From Fagopyrum homotropicum (taxonomy: Eukaryota; Streptophyta; Magnoliopsida; Caryophyllales; Polygonaceae): DNA of 64,000 nucleotides. Every line of letters starts with the position of its first letter. Position 1 is the stretch's first letter. The notes beneath the pieces are model-generated. The model had not been told where the DNA came from. It ran no database searches and worked only from the letters and a program-made list of their open reading frames with translations. Made by a program: the position numbers and the translations under genes. The DNA lies in NCBI GenBank assembly GCA_033239125.1, contig BSWB01000003.1, forward strand, positions 113,666,320 through 113,730,319, read 5' to 3'. Of the stretch, positions 1 to 10,649 are shown piece by piece.

Positions 1-275
1 ATGATGTTAAGAGGAGCTAGATCCTCTAACAATAGGTACCTAGGTCCAATCACAGCTCTCTCATGGATCCTCTCGAATGCATCGAGGTGATCCTCATGAA
101 TGGTCAGGACTCTAGGACTAGGAGGTGAGGGTGATGAAGGTGATGATGGAGGTGAAGGGGAAGAAGGTGGTGGTGCTCTAGAGGATGAGGAAGAAGAGGG
201 ATTACCCTTCCTCTTCTTGTTTTGGTCATTCTTTTTCTCCTTAATCCTCCTTGAAACTCTCCTCACGAAATCCAT
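1..275 (-). CDS. Athila env-position ORF, N-terminal part (element A), runs off the window
   Basis: Reading the minus strand from the ATG at 275 gives an open frame to base 1: a basic Lys/Arg-rich start, then a Ser/Pro-rich stretch, then IHEDHLDAFERIHERAVIGP and RYLLLEDLAPLN. This matches the start of the homologous ORF of element D (IHEDYVGAMERIEKRSIIGP, RYLLLEELEELN). The family is the Athila-specific ORF in the place of env downstream of pol; its function is unknown. I see no signal peptide or membrane segment in the visible part, so calling it an envelope would rest on position only. It lies just downstream of the gag-protease ORF because the pol part is deleted. A palindrome module (309-320 plus a half-site) ends shortly before the ATG. 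Confidence 0.75.
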   Translation of the reverse strand, partial: MDFVRRVSRRIKEKKNDQNKKRKGNPSSSSSSRAPPPSSPSPPSSPSSPSPPSPRVLTIHEDHLDAFERIHERAVIGPRYLLLEDLAPLNI

Positions 276-985
276 CACTGGTCAAAATTACGGGCTGTTC
301 TTGCCTTTCCACGGCCGTGGTTCTTCCAGGAACCGTGGTTTGTCTGTTCCTTTCGCAAATCTCAGCAAACAACTCTCAAACTCAACAATCAGGCAGCCCT
401 AGTCTAACTCCTTCCAATTTCGATCAGTTCTTCCTAAAATTTCTAACAAAAACGAACCAAATCGACAAAGATCAAGAGGAGTGGAAAAACCTAGGTTTCG
501 GATTTTAAAATCCGAATTGCGCGTCCCTTGGTGAATTGCCGCTCGATTCGTCGCTTGGATCTTGTTGGTGGTTGAATTTTCTTCGATTTGGGAAGAAGAA
601 TCGTTGAAAACGATTAAGGAACGAGGATTTGGGAGGAGGTCGTGGATTCGGCGTTGTGGTCGGGGAAGAGGGTTTTGTGGAGTGGTTTTTGTGAAGAACG
701 TGGTTTATATAGTCACAGGCAAAATTTTGAAAATCACGGTCTGTCGGGGTGTTCCACGGCCGTGGAATTGTACGGAACCGTGGTTTTGGTGATTTTTCAA
801 AGGCTTTTGGAAATTACGGTCACTGTAGCTATCACGGCCGTGGTTTAGGGCGTGGAAGGGAAATACGGTTCCTATGCTTTCTCCATGACCGTATAACCCT
901 CTGGAGTGGGACACGGTTTTGTTGGTGAAATCCACGGCCGTGGAGTATAGTGTATGGCCGTGAATTCTCACGTTTTCTGCCTCGT
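276..985 (-). promoter_or_regulatory. Palindrome array and internal TATA box before the env-position ORF (element A)
   Basis: The stretch holds perfect copies of CCACGGCCGTGG at 309-320, 754-765 and 932-943, a near copy at 832-843 and several half-sites (ACCGTGATTT type). On the minus strand TATATAAA lies at 711-704, downstream of the array and about 430 bases before the env-position ATG. The TAA inside this TATA box is the stop codon of the gag-protease ORF. The same order (array, TATA box, leader, palindrome, ATG) is found in elements B and D, with a similar order in E. Promoter function is inferred from that shared order; no transcript is visible from sequence alone. Confidence 0.5.
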
Positions 986-2391
986 TGTGGAGCTTTTCAA
1001 ACTCCACTTCACCCATCTCTTCTTGTGCTTCTAAGGCTTCAATTGCCTCGTTGTATTCTTCTTCTTCCCCTACATTTGTTAGACTCATAGTAATAACCTT
1101 TTGTAGAGGATCGTTGAAGAGAATAGCACTTACCTCCTCCCTAGATAACCCTTCTTCATCTTGGATATCGAATATATCCTCATCAAAGATGGGCTCCTTT
1201 AGTAGAGTGGAAAGAACGAACTCTACTTTCTCTTCTCCTATATCAAAAGCGAGTCTACCATTCTTGCAATCGACTATGCAGCCAGAAGTTGCAAGAAACG
1301 GCCTTCCGAGTATGATCGGGACCGGACTATCTGCAGGAATGTCAAGCACAACAAAATCAATGGGAACAAAGAATTTACCTAGCTTGACCGGGACGTCTTC
1401 TACAATACCGACGGGGCGAGTAATGGATCGATCCGCCATGTACAACGTCATCTTCACCGGTTTAGGGTCGCCTAAACCGATCTTCCTACATAATGCAAGT
1501 GGTATGATGCTCACACTTGCTCCTAAATCACATAACGCATCGTATGTGACATCTCCCACTCCTATGGGAATGCAAAATGACCCCGGATCCTTTAGCTTTG
1601 GGGGCATTTTCTCCTTCATTGTCTTGATGAGATCCGAAGAATCCGAACTCATCTTAACCTCACCGAAATCTTCTAGCTTCCTCTTGTTAGAGAGGAGCTC
1701 CTTCAAGAACTTGCCATAAGCCGACATACCTACAATAGCATCAATAAAGGGTATATTAATATGCAGCTTGCTCATGAGTTCTATAAACTTACCAAACTGT
1801 TTGTCTAGGTGCGCTCTCGCACTAGATTGAGGGAATGGTAGGGGAGGTTTGTAAGCTGGAGGAGGAACGTAGACATCTTCCTTCTCCTTCCCCTTCTCTT
1901 TGTCTTTCTCTACGGGGACTTCAACGAACTTAGGCTGCGGATCGGTGGTAGTCACTCCGCTCCTAGTTGTGATTGCCATTACCCTTCCCTTAGGGTTGTC
2001 TTCCGTCTTTCCTGGAAGTTTCCCTTGATTCCTAGGAACTTCCTCCGCATGGCTGAACATTTGGTTTTCTAAAACTTTTTGAGCTTTATCAACCTTAGAA
2101 ATTTGATCATCAACCTTAATGATGCGGTTCTCCAACCCTTGTAGCTTTCCCAAAATCGTTTCCAACATGGGATCGGGCTTCTCCTTCCCCGAAGTGTTTC
2201 CTCCATTAGATGTTTGCCCCTGGCTTTTCAAAGGAGTAGAGGAAGATGAAGGTGGAGTTAGTGAATTAGAATTGGAAGAATAAGAGTTACCGGAATTTTG
2301 TTGGTTGGAGCGCCAATTGTTGTTGTTTGAACCCCTATTGTTGTTCCAATTGTTGTTCCGGTTGTTGTTATTGCCATTCCAATTGTTCCGG

Positions 2392-2423
<32 letters not shown>

Positions 2424-3698
2424 GCGGTTTGTGTTCTCACCGCCATTGTTGTTGTTGCCCAAATATCCAACATCCTTGCCTTGTTGCTTTGGAAAGTTGG
2501 TCTTGGTAGCCTCCTTCAACTCTTTGATCTCATTGTTGAGGGAGAAAATCTGATTTTGAGCTTCATGTGTGAGCTTTGCTCCTTGCTCCACACGATTTCC
2601 CTCCGCTTCCCAGTGGGAATACTTCTCTATGACCCTTGCTTGCTTCTCAATGAAGTCCCAAGCGTCATCTTTCCTCATGTCCATGAATGTTCCACATGAG
2701 AGGGACTGGAGGTTGAATTGCGTTCCCGCATCCATCCCTTTGTAGTAAATTTCCAGCAATGCAAGCTTGGATATGCCATGATGAGGGCAATCCAATAACA
2801 AGTCCTGAAACCTTTCCCATGATTGAAACAATCTTTCGTTAGACCTCATGGAAAATGCATTGATCTTACCTCTAAGTTCCGCCGTTTTGGATGGCGGAAA
2901 GAATTTGGTGAGGAACTCCGCGGAAAGGTCTTCCCACGTGTCTAGTTTCCTACTAGGAAGAGCTTGGTACCAAGACAACGCTTTCCCCTTCAAGGAGAAG
3001 AAGAAAGGCTTGAGCTTATAGTTATTGGTAGTAGCGTTCTTCGGCCTCATTGTCTCCATCATACACTCAAAGTTTTGCAAGTGTTGGTGTGGAGATTCAG
3101 CGCTTGTCCCGCCAAATTGGTTTTGGCGAACAAGAGTAATAACTTGAGGGTTGAAGCTAAACCCTTGCACATCATCAGCATCAAAGTTCACACCTAGACG
3201 GCGTGGTTGCTGCGTTGGATCCATTCTTTGGCCAAGAGTTCTTGGCTCATCATCTACACGGTTCACCCTTACATTCCTAGGTGGAATGCGTCGGTTTGCG
3301 GTCGCCCGTGGGGCAAATGGATTCACATTGATCCTTGGATCAATCTCTTCTAACGGTGGCATGGAAGAGTCGCTATCATCAGCGGATGATTGACCCCTAT
3401 TCGATCTCATCGATCGCCTTGAGGATTTCTTGCTTCCCTTATTCTTAAGGTTGCTTATTTCTATCCTCATCTGGAACATCATGTCCTTCAGATCATTTAC
3501 TTGGGATTGATGACGATCCATCTCATCCCGGCGCATATTCTCATTCCATTGGAGTTGAGTTTCTTTCTCCGCCAACTCCGCTTGAAGATCACGTTCATGT
3601 TCTTCAGCCATCTTCTTTTCCTTACGCTTTTGCCTTAAAGTCCTCTCAAGCTCTTGATCAAGAGGTAAGAGGTCTTCGGTGTTCCTAGACCTGCGCAT
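705..3698 (-). CDS. Gag-protease polyprotein of element A (intact, 997 codons)
   Basis: Capsid precursor plus aspartic protease of an Athila-type element, open from MRRSRNTEDL to the stop at 705. In order: a charged coiled-coil-like N-terminus (about residues 1-85); the retrotransposon gag core (about 190-350, with WYQALPSRKLDTWEDL and LLLDCPHHGISKLALLEIYY); an Asn/Arg/Trp-rich low-complexity region where a zinc knuckle is usual (about 420-480); and a protease with the Athila-type active site DLGASVSIIPL (near 730). No CCHC knuckle is present. The last about 110 residues are a linker built from the CCACGGCCGTGG palindromes (repeated HGRG-like words). It ends with a peptide that resembles the sequence found after integrase in element D, showing that pol was removed by a deletion. 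The ORF has no stop or frameshift, unlike those of C and D. The start was chosen by matching the N-termini of C and D. Confidence 0.9.
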
Positions 3699-3776
3699 GC
3701 ACTCAAAAAGATATCAAATAACGAGAGCAAGCTCTCAAGCTTGACAACCGGCTACCGAATTCGGCCTAGACCAAAT

Positions 3777-3793
3777 CCCCGGCAACGGCGCCA
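3777..3793 (-). other. Primer binding site of element A (tRNA-Asp type)
   Basis: The minus strand reads TGGCGCCGTTGCCGGGG six bases inside the LTR end. This is complementary to the 3' end of tRNA-Asp, the primer known for Athila elements. Confidence 0.85.
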
Positions 3794-3799
3794 AAAACT

Positions 3800-5442
3800 T
3801 GTTCGCCACTTAGCGTGCGTGCAAATAAGCTTTAATTATAAAACTAGAAATCAAGCAAGCGAACCCGCAATGTACGGATCGGCGTAGATTAGCAAGTATT
3901 CCAGAGTATCGAACACAGGGATTTGGGGGAACAAATTCAGTTGTAAAGTTGTCAAGCAATAAAAGGTTAAGCTTTGCAAATGTATTGGGAAAACAGCAAC
4001 CCTAAAGATCCAGGTATCTAATTGTGGCAATCGATTCAAGATATACTAAAGAACTAAATACAGAGTTAAGAGTTGCAAAGGTATGCTAAGGTAAAACAAT
4101 GTACGGTGAAGTTCCAAGGCTTTATATGACTTATCTAGAAATACTCTCTATAAAGGTTGTTGAGGCTTCAATATAGAAAGGATCTAAAGACAAGAATTAA
4201 TATCAAATACCCAAACTTGTAACCCAAGGATCAAGACTAACTAAACCGATTAAGGTTGTGACACTCGAAATCGAAGTAGAGGTTGTTGAGGCTTCACTAC
4301 TACCTAGAAAAGGGCAAGCCAAGACTAGATTAAAGTTAATCTTTAACCTTGGATCAAAGTAAAAGCGAAGTTCATAAAATAGGGTAAATCACGGGTAGTT
4401 TTTGAGAATCACGGCCGTGGAAACCTAAGAACAGACCGTGATTTAGGGTGTCGACGATATTTCTCTAACTCTCAGGGTCCAATCAAATTACGATCGATCT
4501 ATCATTATCTAAGCCACAACTATCAACCCTTCACCTTAGAATAGCTAAAGGGTTTTAGCCAATAATCATCATTATGATATCAATAATCAAATATGAAAGG
4601 GAGAAAAGGTAAAACCTTGAAATCTCAATAATAAACTCAAAACAAATGTCAATCAAACACAATAATCGCAAACCGCGTTCAATGGATGTAGAATCAAAGG
4701 AACAGAAAAACCTCACAAAATTTCTAGGGACAATGAAGAACGGGATGTCAATCCGCCTTCAAATGTAAACCCTAAGATCTTCCAACTCCAAAAATAGGAA
4801 AGTGCGTCCTTCCCCAAATCTTCCTTGTACGCAATAAAACCTTCAAGTGTCCTTCTCTTTGGGGATCCAAATCCTGGGGCTGTCACCGTCCTCCTTTCAA
4901 TGTTGAAGGCTATCCCATATATCTAGGGATCTATCTAGGGTTTAAAGATAAAACCCTAAATATTTGGGCTGAAAAGAAGTCAAATCCGCTGGTATCAAAA
5001 GATACTCTGGGCCGCGTCATAAGGTATTAGAAAATACTTTCGCGTCTCAGACGGTATCAGAGAATACTTTGGACCGCGTCCGACGGAATCAGAAAATACT
5101 TTGGGCCGCGTCCGAAGGTATCAGAAAATACTTTGGCGCGTCAGACGGTATCAAAGAATACTTTGGGCCGCGTCCGACGGTATCAGAAAATACTTTGGCG
5201 CGTCCTAAATTCCTTTTATGCTCCTTTTTGTCCCGCTTCAAGGCTTAATCCTTAAATGTGCCATTTTTGTTCCATAATTCGCCAAATTACCTACAAATGC
5301 AATAAAACTCTGTTTAGACATCTATTCTTGCAAAGTAGGTAAATATAACCATAAATGCCATGAATGTATGTCTATGCATGCAAAATTAAGGGAAAATCTA
5401 TATAAATACATGCCTAAAAATAGGTCATAATTCATGTCATCA
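3800..5442 (-). repeat. 5' LTR of element A
   Basis: On the plus strand it runs from TGTTCGCC to CATGTCATCA, so the minus-strand LTR begins TGATGACATG and ends GGCGAACA. Its R/U5 part aligns by eye with the LTRs of C and D (ACCCGCAATGTACGG and neighbours, and the GAGGTTGTTGAGGCTTCA word). A palindrome plus half-site module lies near 4410-4440. The U3 part carries a minisatellite (4991-5205) instead of the palindromes; a weak TATA (about 4917-4924, minus) lies downstream of it. Length is about 1.64 kb. Confidence 0.8.
4991..5205 (-). repeat. Minisatellite of seven 30-32 base units in the LTR of A
   Basis: Units start at 4991, 5023, 5053, 5085, 5117, 5147 and 5179 and read GGTATCAGAAAATACTTT followed by GGGCCGCGTCCGAC or a two-base-shorter GGCGCGTCAGAC version. 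Each unit contains a short inverted repeat (GTATC...GATAC in the first) and a CG-rich half. Confidence 0.92.
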
Positions 5443-6012
5443 GCTGTCACAACACCTCGACCGACATGTTCTTGAGGCAACCGAGGCGACTAGGTCTGAC
5501 AATCCAGTCAGCCACCTCGGTCCGGTCGGGAGCACCTCGACCGAGGTGATATCATAATCGGCGAGGGGTATAAATGGTGCACAGATTTATCTCTCTTCCC
5601 TTCCAACCCCCTGCTCGACCGCGGCTGCTCCTCACCTCGTTTCCTTAATTTTCACTCGTTTTCCATGATTTTTGCTCCGATCTCGCAAAGAAAAGCAAGA
5701 GGATCAGATTGCAAGCAACAAACTACAGGATAAACACCTCGAATCTGCATAATTTGGGGTAAATTGTCGAACACCCTAAACTCCTCTCTCTTTACTGATT
5801 TGGGCAATTTTTGGCTTTGGTTGCCACGTTTTATTGCTGAAATGAGTGTAAGTACGCCATAGGAAGCAATTGGTAGTGATTTTGGGGGAAAAGAACTGAA
5901 AATCAGAGAGAGGAAATCGAACAGCACTTCGCCTCGGTCCAGTGGAGCTGTGTCTCGGCCGAGGTGTTCTTCAGTCTATCAGACCGACCGAGGTGCTTTC
6001 CTGTTTGGAGAT
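5443..6012 (+). promoter_or_regulatory. Palindrome array, TATA box and leader before the env-position ORF (element B)
   Basis: A perfect CACCTCGACCGAGGTG stands at 5533-5548, with degenerate copies from about 5453. TATAAAT follows at 5579-5585, then a pyrimidine-rich leader with a G of plausible start sites downstream. A further full plus half palindrome (CTCGGCCGAGGTG, then ACCGAGGTG) ends about 20 bases before the ATG at 6013. This is the same order as in A and D, where the palindrome is a different sequence. The promoter role is inferred. Confidence 0.5.
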
Positions 6013-7372
6013 ATGAGTTCTCGATCTGATCGCCAGCTAGTTCTGAGGGATGCTCCTAGTGGTTCTTCACCTTCCCGTTCTTCCCGCCCTTCTATTCCGG
6101 TGATACATGAGCATCACCAGGTGGATTTTGATCACATTTGCGGGTGCCCCGTAGTTGCCCCGCATTTTCAGGATGTTCCAGCATTCGAGTGCCTCCACAT
6201 GGTGGAGGACTTGAAGAAGATGATTTCTATGGTAGGGCTGGAGCAGTTTATGGAGATCCGAGTTGCAGCCTACCTTGAGCCGACGATGGAGTTTGTGAGT
6301 TCTGTCACTCACATTCCAGAGAGCATTAACATCAAGTACCGGTTGCTGAACCGGAACTACATTGTACCCATGGATCAGTTCCGAGAGATATTTGGCTTCC
6401 CGACCCCGACAGTTCCTGACTTTCCTTCCCGAGCAGTGGATCGACAGTTCTGGGGGCAGATTGCCCATGTGGTGGAGCACGAAGACAGATGGAGACCCGG
6501 AGACTCCAGGGAGCGCATTATCTTTCATTTAGCTTTCCGTCTAGCCCACACTATTTTTAGTGAGACTCTTCTGGCGCGTACTGAGACGCCCCAGAAGATC
6601 AGACAGGGAGAGTTGCTGAGCCTGTTCTACATGGTGACTGGAGGAGTGCTTGACTTTGGAGGCATGCCAGTTGATGATCTGCACCGGATCAAGGGCAAGG
6701 CAAAGGGAGATATTTGTTGTGGAGGATTGGTGACCCATATCGCTACAGTTATGGGTCTGACTTGACTGCTTGTACATTGGTGGCGGCTGCGAAGCCGCTT
6801 GGGCTTCAAGAGATGATCACGAGGAGGATTTTGGTTCCTCGTGGCCTCACTACACCCTACGTAGCTATGCCTTGGGAGAAGACTGCCCCTCAGGGTATCC
6901 TATGGTTAGACTAGTTTACAGTCTTCGATCCAGTACTGGTCTTCCGCTTGGTGGCCCTATATAGAGGATGCGAGAGATGCTGCACTAGCTGTGGAGGAGG
7001 AGGGGTATGATGATGGCGGGGCTGCCATGGAGACTGGTACAGATACCGCTGGTCCTAGTGTGCCAGTTGTCGATTTAGACGAAGAGGCTACAGAGGAGGA
7101 GGCAGCTGCAGCACCATCACGACCTGCCCGGCGTAGAGTCCGCAGACAAAGAGATCCAGTAGCTCACCGACGGATCGATGAACTGACGGACCAAATGATC
7201 GACTCTTACGCAACCTTGTCATTGGAGATGATGGAGCTTAGAGAGAGCCAACACTACCAGTAGAGGATGATGGAGATCCAGTTTCAGCACACTATGGGTT
7301 ATCCGTTTGACCCATCTCAGCATCCCTTCATCCCATATCCACCACCACCACTAGCAGATCAGGACTAGAGCA
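6013..7372 (+). pseudogene. Athila env-position ORF of element B, frameshifted
   Basis: The product is homologous to the ORF after pol in element D: RLLNRNYIVPMDQFREIFGF matches RLMEQNYEFSIIQFGTFFGF, and EDRWRPGDSRERIIFHLAFR, ARTETPQKIRQGEL and AAAKPLGLQEMITRRILVPR also have close counterparts. The frame is open from 6013 to about 6762, breaks (frameshift near 6745-6765), is open again to a stop near 6910, and resumes near 6975 to a TAG at 7261-7263. After the TAG the same frame stays open to 7372 and encodes a Pro-rich tail (PFDPSQHPFIPYPPPP). The middle is acidic and Ala/Arg rich. No signal peptide or membrane helix is apparent. Function is unknown; the family is restricted to Athila-type elements. 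An upstream in-frame ATG at 5950 falls in the palindromes and is less likely the start. Confidence 0.75.
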
Positions 7373-8767
7373 ATATGGATTTTCTTTATTTATTATGCAA
7401 CTCAGCTATGTCCGGTGAGTTCTCTTGTTCTAGACTTATTTTGACCCATTGGGACAATGTGTCCCAAGTATGGGGTATTTATGTATGATTTGACATTGTG
7501 TATGCTTGTATGACTCGAGCTGATATTTATGATTTTATTTACGCTCTATGTGTTTATCTGAGATTACATGCATGCATACATGTTTTTGTTTGAGAAAAAC
7601 GTCAAAAACTGGTTTAAAATTTTTTTTATGACCTCGACCGGGATGATTCTGGGCAAACGAGGTACTTTACCTCGGATGACTTAGAACACCTCCACCGAGG
7701 CGGTTTAATTGAGAGACTTTTCGAAACGTTTTGTGCTTCTTTTCTGGATATGACCTCAATGATGATTTTGTTTGCAGATTGGTTTTGAAATCTTTATATG
7801 CTAGAAAGGTTTTATGATATGTTTAAGTTGCAAAATACTTTATTTAAAATTTTGGCATGTTTAATAATTTATTTTTATCAAACTTATGTTGAATTTGAAG
7901 GTTGACACCACATGATGAGTTCTATCACATTCTTCCTGGGATAATTAAGGCAATTCATTCTCTTCTCTTCTTCTTCTTGATCATGCTTAGCCCCTCATAT
8001 ACATATTTGCCTCCCTTTACCTATCCGGGAATTTGGAAGCAAGCAAAGAAAAGCAAGTGAAAATGAAGTTGAGATGTTGGCTGGAAGTTTTAGAAAGAAA
8101 CAAATAGGTTTGGGGAAGTCAATCATGATGATGAGTAACTCGGCACCATTCACATAACTGGGTGTTTGTGTCTTGCCAAAGTCGGATTGAACGATATTCC
8201 TAATGGGTCATGGTATATGCATCAAGGGTTTGAGGCATCTCGAGAAATTGATGATTGTTGATCTCCTAGGCTTCGGTTATTGTGCACCTCTGTCCATGCA
8301 TCCCAAAAAGTAAAGTAAATAAGCAAAGCTTATTGGTGGAAGATGTGGAGTTTCAAAGAATGTGAAGTAAGATCCTTTTCCCGGATTCTAGCACCACCTT
8401 ACCTATATACATCCCACCCTCACACGTTTCTTGACCTCTTTTGGAAGCCCTTGAGACCTCGATCTTATTGATTGACTTGGTGGTTTAAACTGAATTATAC
8501 ATGATTAATTTTGATAATTATGATTTATTATGCATTCTATGATTTTATGCAAAAATGAACAACTTTCTTATATTTATAAAATGTTTTGATCATGTTTTGA
8601 TTTTAATTGCCATGAAACATTCTCTTAGAGTGATCTATGAGTGGAGCACACCACCAAAAATATTTTGAAATACTTTTCATTGATCTTTATGACCTATATT
8701 CCATTCTATCTTGTACTTAAGATTTGGAACTTGCTTGGGGATAAGCAAGGGACAAGTATGGGGTATT
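7373..8767 (+). other. 3' noncoding domain of element B
   Basis: No credible gene. It contains a hairpin plus purine tract (GGGACAATGTGTCCC, then CAAGTATGGGG, 7451-7475), more CACCTCG-type palindromes at about 7633-7710, and a block at about 8190-8310 that is well conserved in C and D (words such as GTTTGAGGCATCTCG and CTCCTAGGCTTCG). It ends with the hairpin CTTGCTTGGGGATAAGCAAG (8730-8749) and the polypurine tract AAGTATGGGG just before the LTR. Confidence 0.65.
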
Positions 8768-10516
8768 TGGATAGCATGTACTATAGTCTATATTTTGGGA
8801 CTTATTTGGATGTTTTATCTTCAATAATCTGCATGTATGGATGTATATTATGTGATTATATTGTTGTTTCATCTACCTTTATGGGAATTGAGGTCTACAC
8901 CAAGTTTCGTTGTAATCGTAGGTAAAATGGCACGTTTTAGATCGAAATGGAGCTAAGGAGTCATAGGAGCTACATTCTGGAGCTTGAAGAACTCAGAAGC
9001 AAGGAATTAATGAAGAAGATTTACTTTGGACCAGATTTGAGGGATTTCACATTCAATTGAGATTCACCACGGTTAGCTACAGTGTCACCTCGACCGAGGT
9101 GATCTTGAGGAGCGCCCTGACCGAGGCGAACACCCTGCCGCCGGCGAGATCATATTTTTGGCTGAGATCTTTTAATTATGGAAAGAAGATATCTTATATT
9201 TTTGGACTAGATTTCTTGAAGGAAGATCTTATTTTTGGGAGATCTATTTTAGAGTTATGGATATATTTTATAGAAAATTATCTTTTTAAGATATTATTAT
9301 CTTTGGAAGATAATTCTCCTATATAAAGGGTTGGATTTTTCACAATTCAGCCATCCTCTACACCATATTCTACACACAGCAATTAGGAGATTTTCTGGAG
9401 GTTTGAAGGAAGGATTGAAGATCAAGGAAGGAAGGATTCATAGTTTGGAGTTAGTTTTAGAGGGAGTTTGTAAGACTTTCTTAGATTCTCTTTTCGGTTT
9501 GTTGTCTTATTCGATTTGTGACTTGAGGAACGCTGATTTGTTGTTTATTCGATTCAGTTATTGAGGCCTTTTTCTTAAGGTTTACTTGTTCGAATATTCA
9601 TTCCTTTATCTTTTATTCGATTCTTGTTTTCATGATGATGAGTGGCTAAATTCTTGTGCAATTCTAGGGTGATTGGCAGAAAGTTGTGGGAAAGACGATG
9701 ATAGAATGATCTTAATCCCAGTAGGACCCTGAAAGCTCGAGTCTTTAACCTTAACCCTAGAGTACCTCGCTCAGTCGATGAACATCTCGGTCGGGGTGGA
9801 ACTTGACTAAACAAGGTGACCTTTTCTGATCCGAAACTGAGATTTAAGAGTTCTAGTTTGCCAAATCCTATTCTTATTACACCTCTCATGGTTCAATGCA
9901 AGCTTAGGATGAGACTTACCCGGTGATTCCTTAGTTTGTTTATCTAAGATCATAAGTATAGGTAATAAAGGTTTATCCTTTATTGAGGTTTGAGTGTTCC
10001 TTCATCCCATCTTTGTGAGTTAGCCTGAGACTTACCCGGTAAAGGTTGATTCTATTCCCTTAGGTGGTGTGTTGGTTTGAGATTATAGTTCCTTTCCTTA
10101 GTACCTTGAGACTTACCCGGTAATAGGAGCTTCGATTTGGGATAGTGAGTAGTGAGACTTACCCGGTGATCTATTCCCATCTTAGAAACACCTTCCTTTT
10201 GCAAAAACCTCAGCTTTGTCCGTGTTATCCTTTGAGATCTTGAATCGGAACCACAACTAGATGCTTTAATCCCTAGAATCCGCATTTTCCCTTTAATTGA
10301 CCTTATTATCATCTTTGATTGCTTTAATTGCTTTTGTGGTTATTAGTTACATTGACAACCTATTCTTTCTTTGTTTCACCTAAGTCCCTGAGATCGACTC
10401 GTGGAATTCTTGCTTTTTATTACAATTGATCCGTACATTGCGGGTTCGCATCCTTGTTTTAAGCATACTTCTGGGGTTATAAATTTAAAGCTTGCACACA
10501 CCGTTTGGAGCGAACA
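8768..10516 (+). repeat. 3' LTR of element B
   Basis: It begins TGGATAGCATG directly after the polypurine tract and ends GCGAACA. A perfect CACCTCGACCGAGGTG (9086-9101) lies upstream of TATATAAA (9320-9327). A second palindrome plus half-site lies at about 9762-9800, and four copies of GAGACTTACCCGGT lie at 9911-10167. The word CCGTACATTGCGGGTTCG near 10430 is shared with the LTRs of A, C and D. Confidence 0.78.
9911..10167 (+). repeat. Four spaced copies of GAGACTTACCCGGT in the LTR of B
   Basis: Copies are at 9911-9924, 10027-10040, 10108-10121 and 10154-10167, downstream of the TATA box. The spacers differ, so this is a dispersed motif and not a simple tandem repeat. Confidence 0.9.
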
Positions 10517-10649
10517 TGTGGCTTTACTCGGATCTAGAGTCGATATCCGATTCTTTATCGGTCCACCATTCCTTCCAATGGTCCTTTATGAAAAAGGTGT
10601 CATCATGAAGTGAAACGTAATTATCTTTAAGCTCTCCCAAAGACTTAGT

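Larger units (their letters stand above)
1..5442 (-). mobile_element. Athila-type LTR retrotransposon A, internally deleted, partial at window edge
   Basis: On the minus strand the order is LTR (3800-5442), tRNA-Asp-type primer binding site (3777-3793), an intact gag-protease ORF (3698-705), a palindrome-rich stretch with a TATA box, and the start of an env-position ORF (275 to beyond base 1). Reverse transcriptase, RNase H and integrase are absent, so this is a non-autonomous derivative. The protein sequences and the protease motif DLGAS place it in the Athila lineage of Ty3/gypsy. The right end falls at 5442/5443, inside element B; the five bases after it (GCTGT) should recur to the left of the window if the target duplication is intact. 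The 3' LTR lies outside the window. Confidence 0.88.
5443..10516 (+). mobile_element. Athila-type element B, right-hand part
   Basis: The visible part runs plus-strand: a post-pol palindrome array and TATA box, the env-position ORF (broken), a 1.4 kb noncoding domain, a hairpin with polypurine tract, and the 3' LTR ending in GCGAACA at 10516. Gag-pol and the 5' LTR must lie to the left of the window, beyond element A, which is inserted in B between pol and the env-position ORF. B is a different sublineage from A, C and D: its palindromes read CACCTCGACCGAGGTG, and its protein and LTR are only distantly similar. Confidence 0.75.

Noticed and set aside
985..1719. Open frame of 244 codons on the plus strand
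   Set aside because: It is the antisense of the gag-protease ORF of element A, which has clear family homology.
2258..2553. Thr-, Leu- and Cys-rich open frames
   Set aside because: They are other-frame readings of the Asn-repeat in Gag.
9911..10167. CRISPR-like array
   Set aside because: The genome is a plant, the spacing is irregular and the motif lies inside an LTR.
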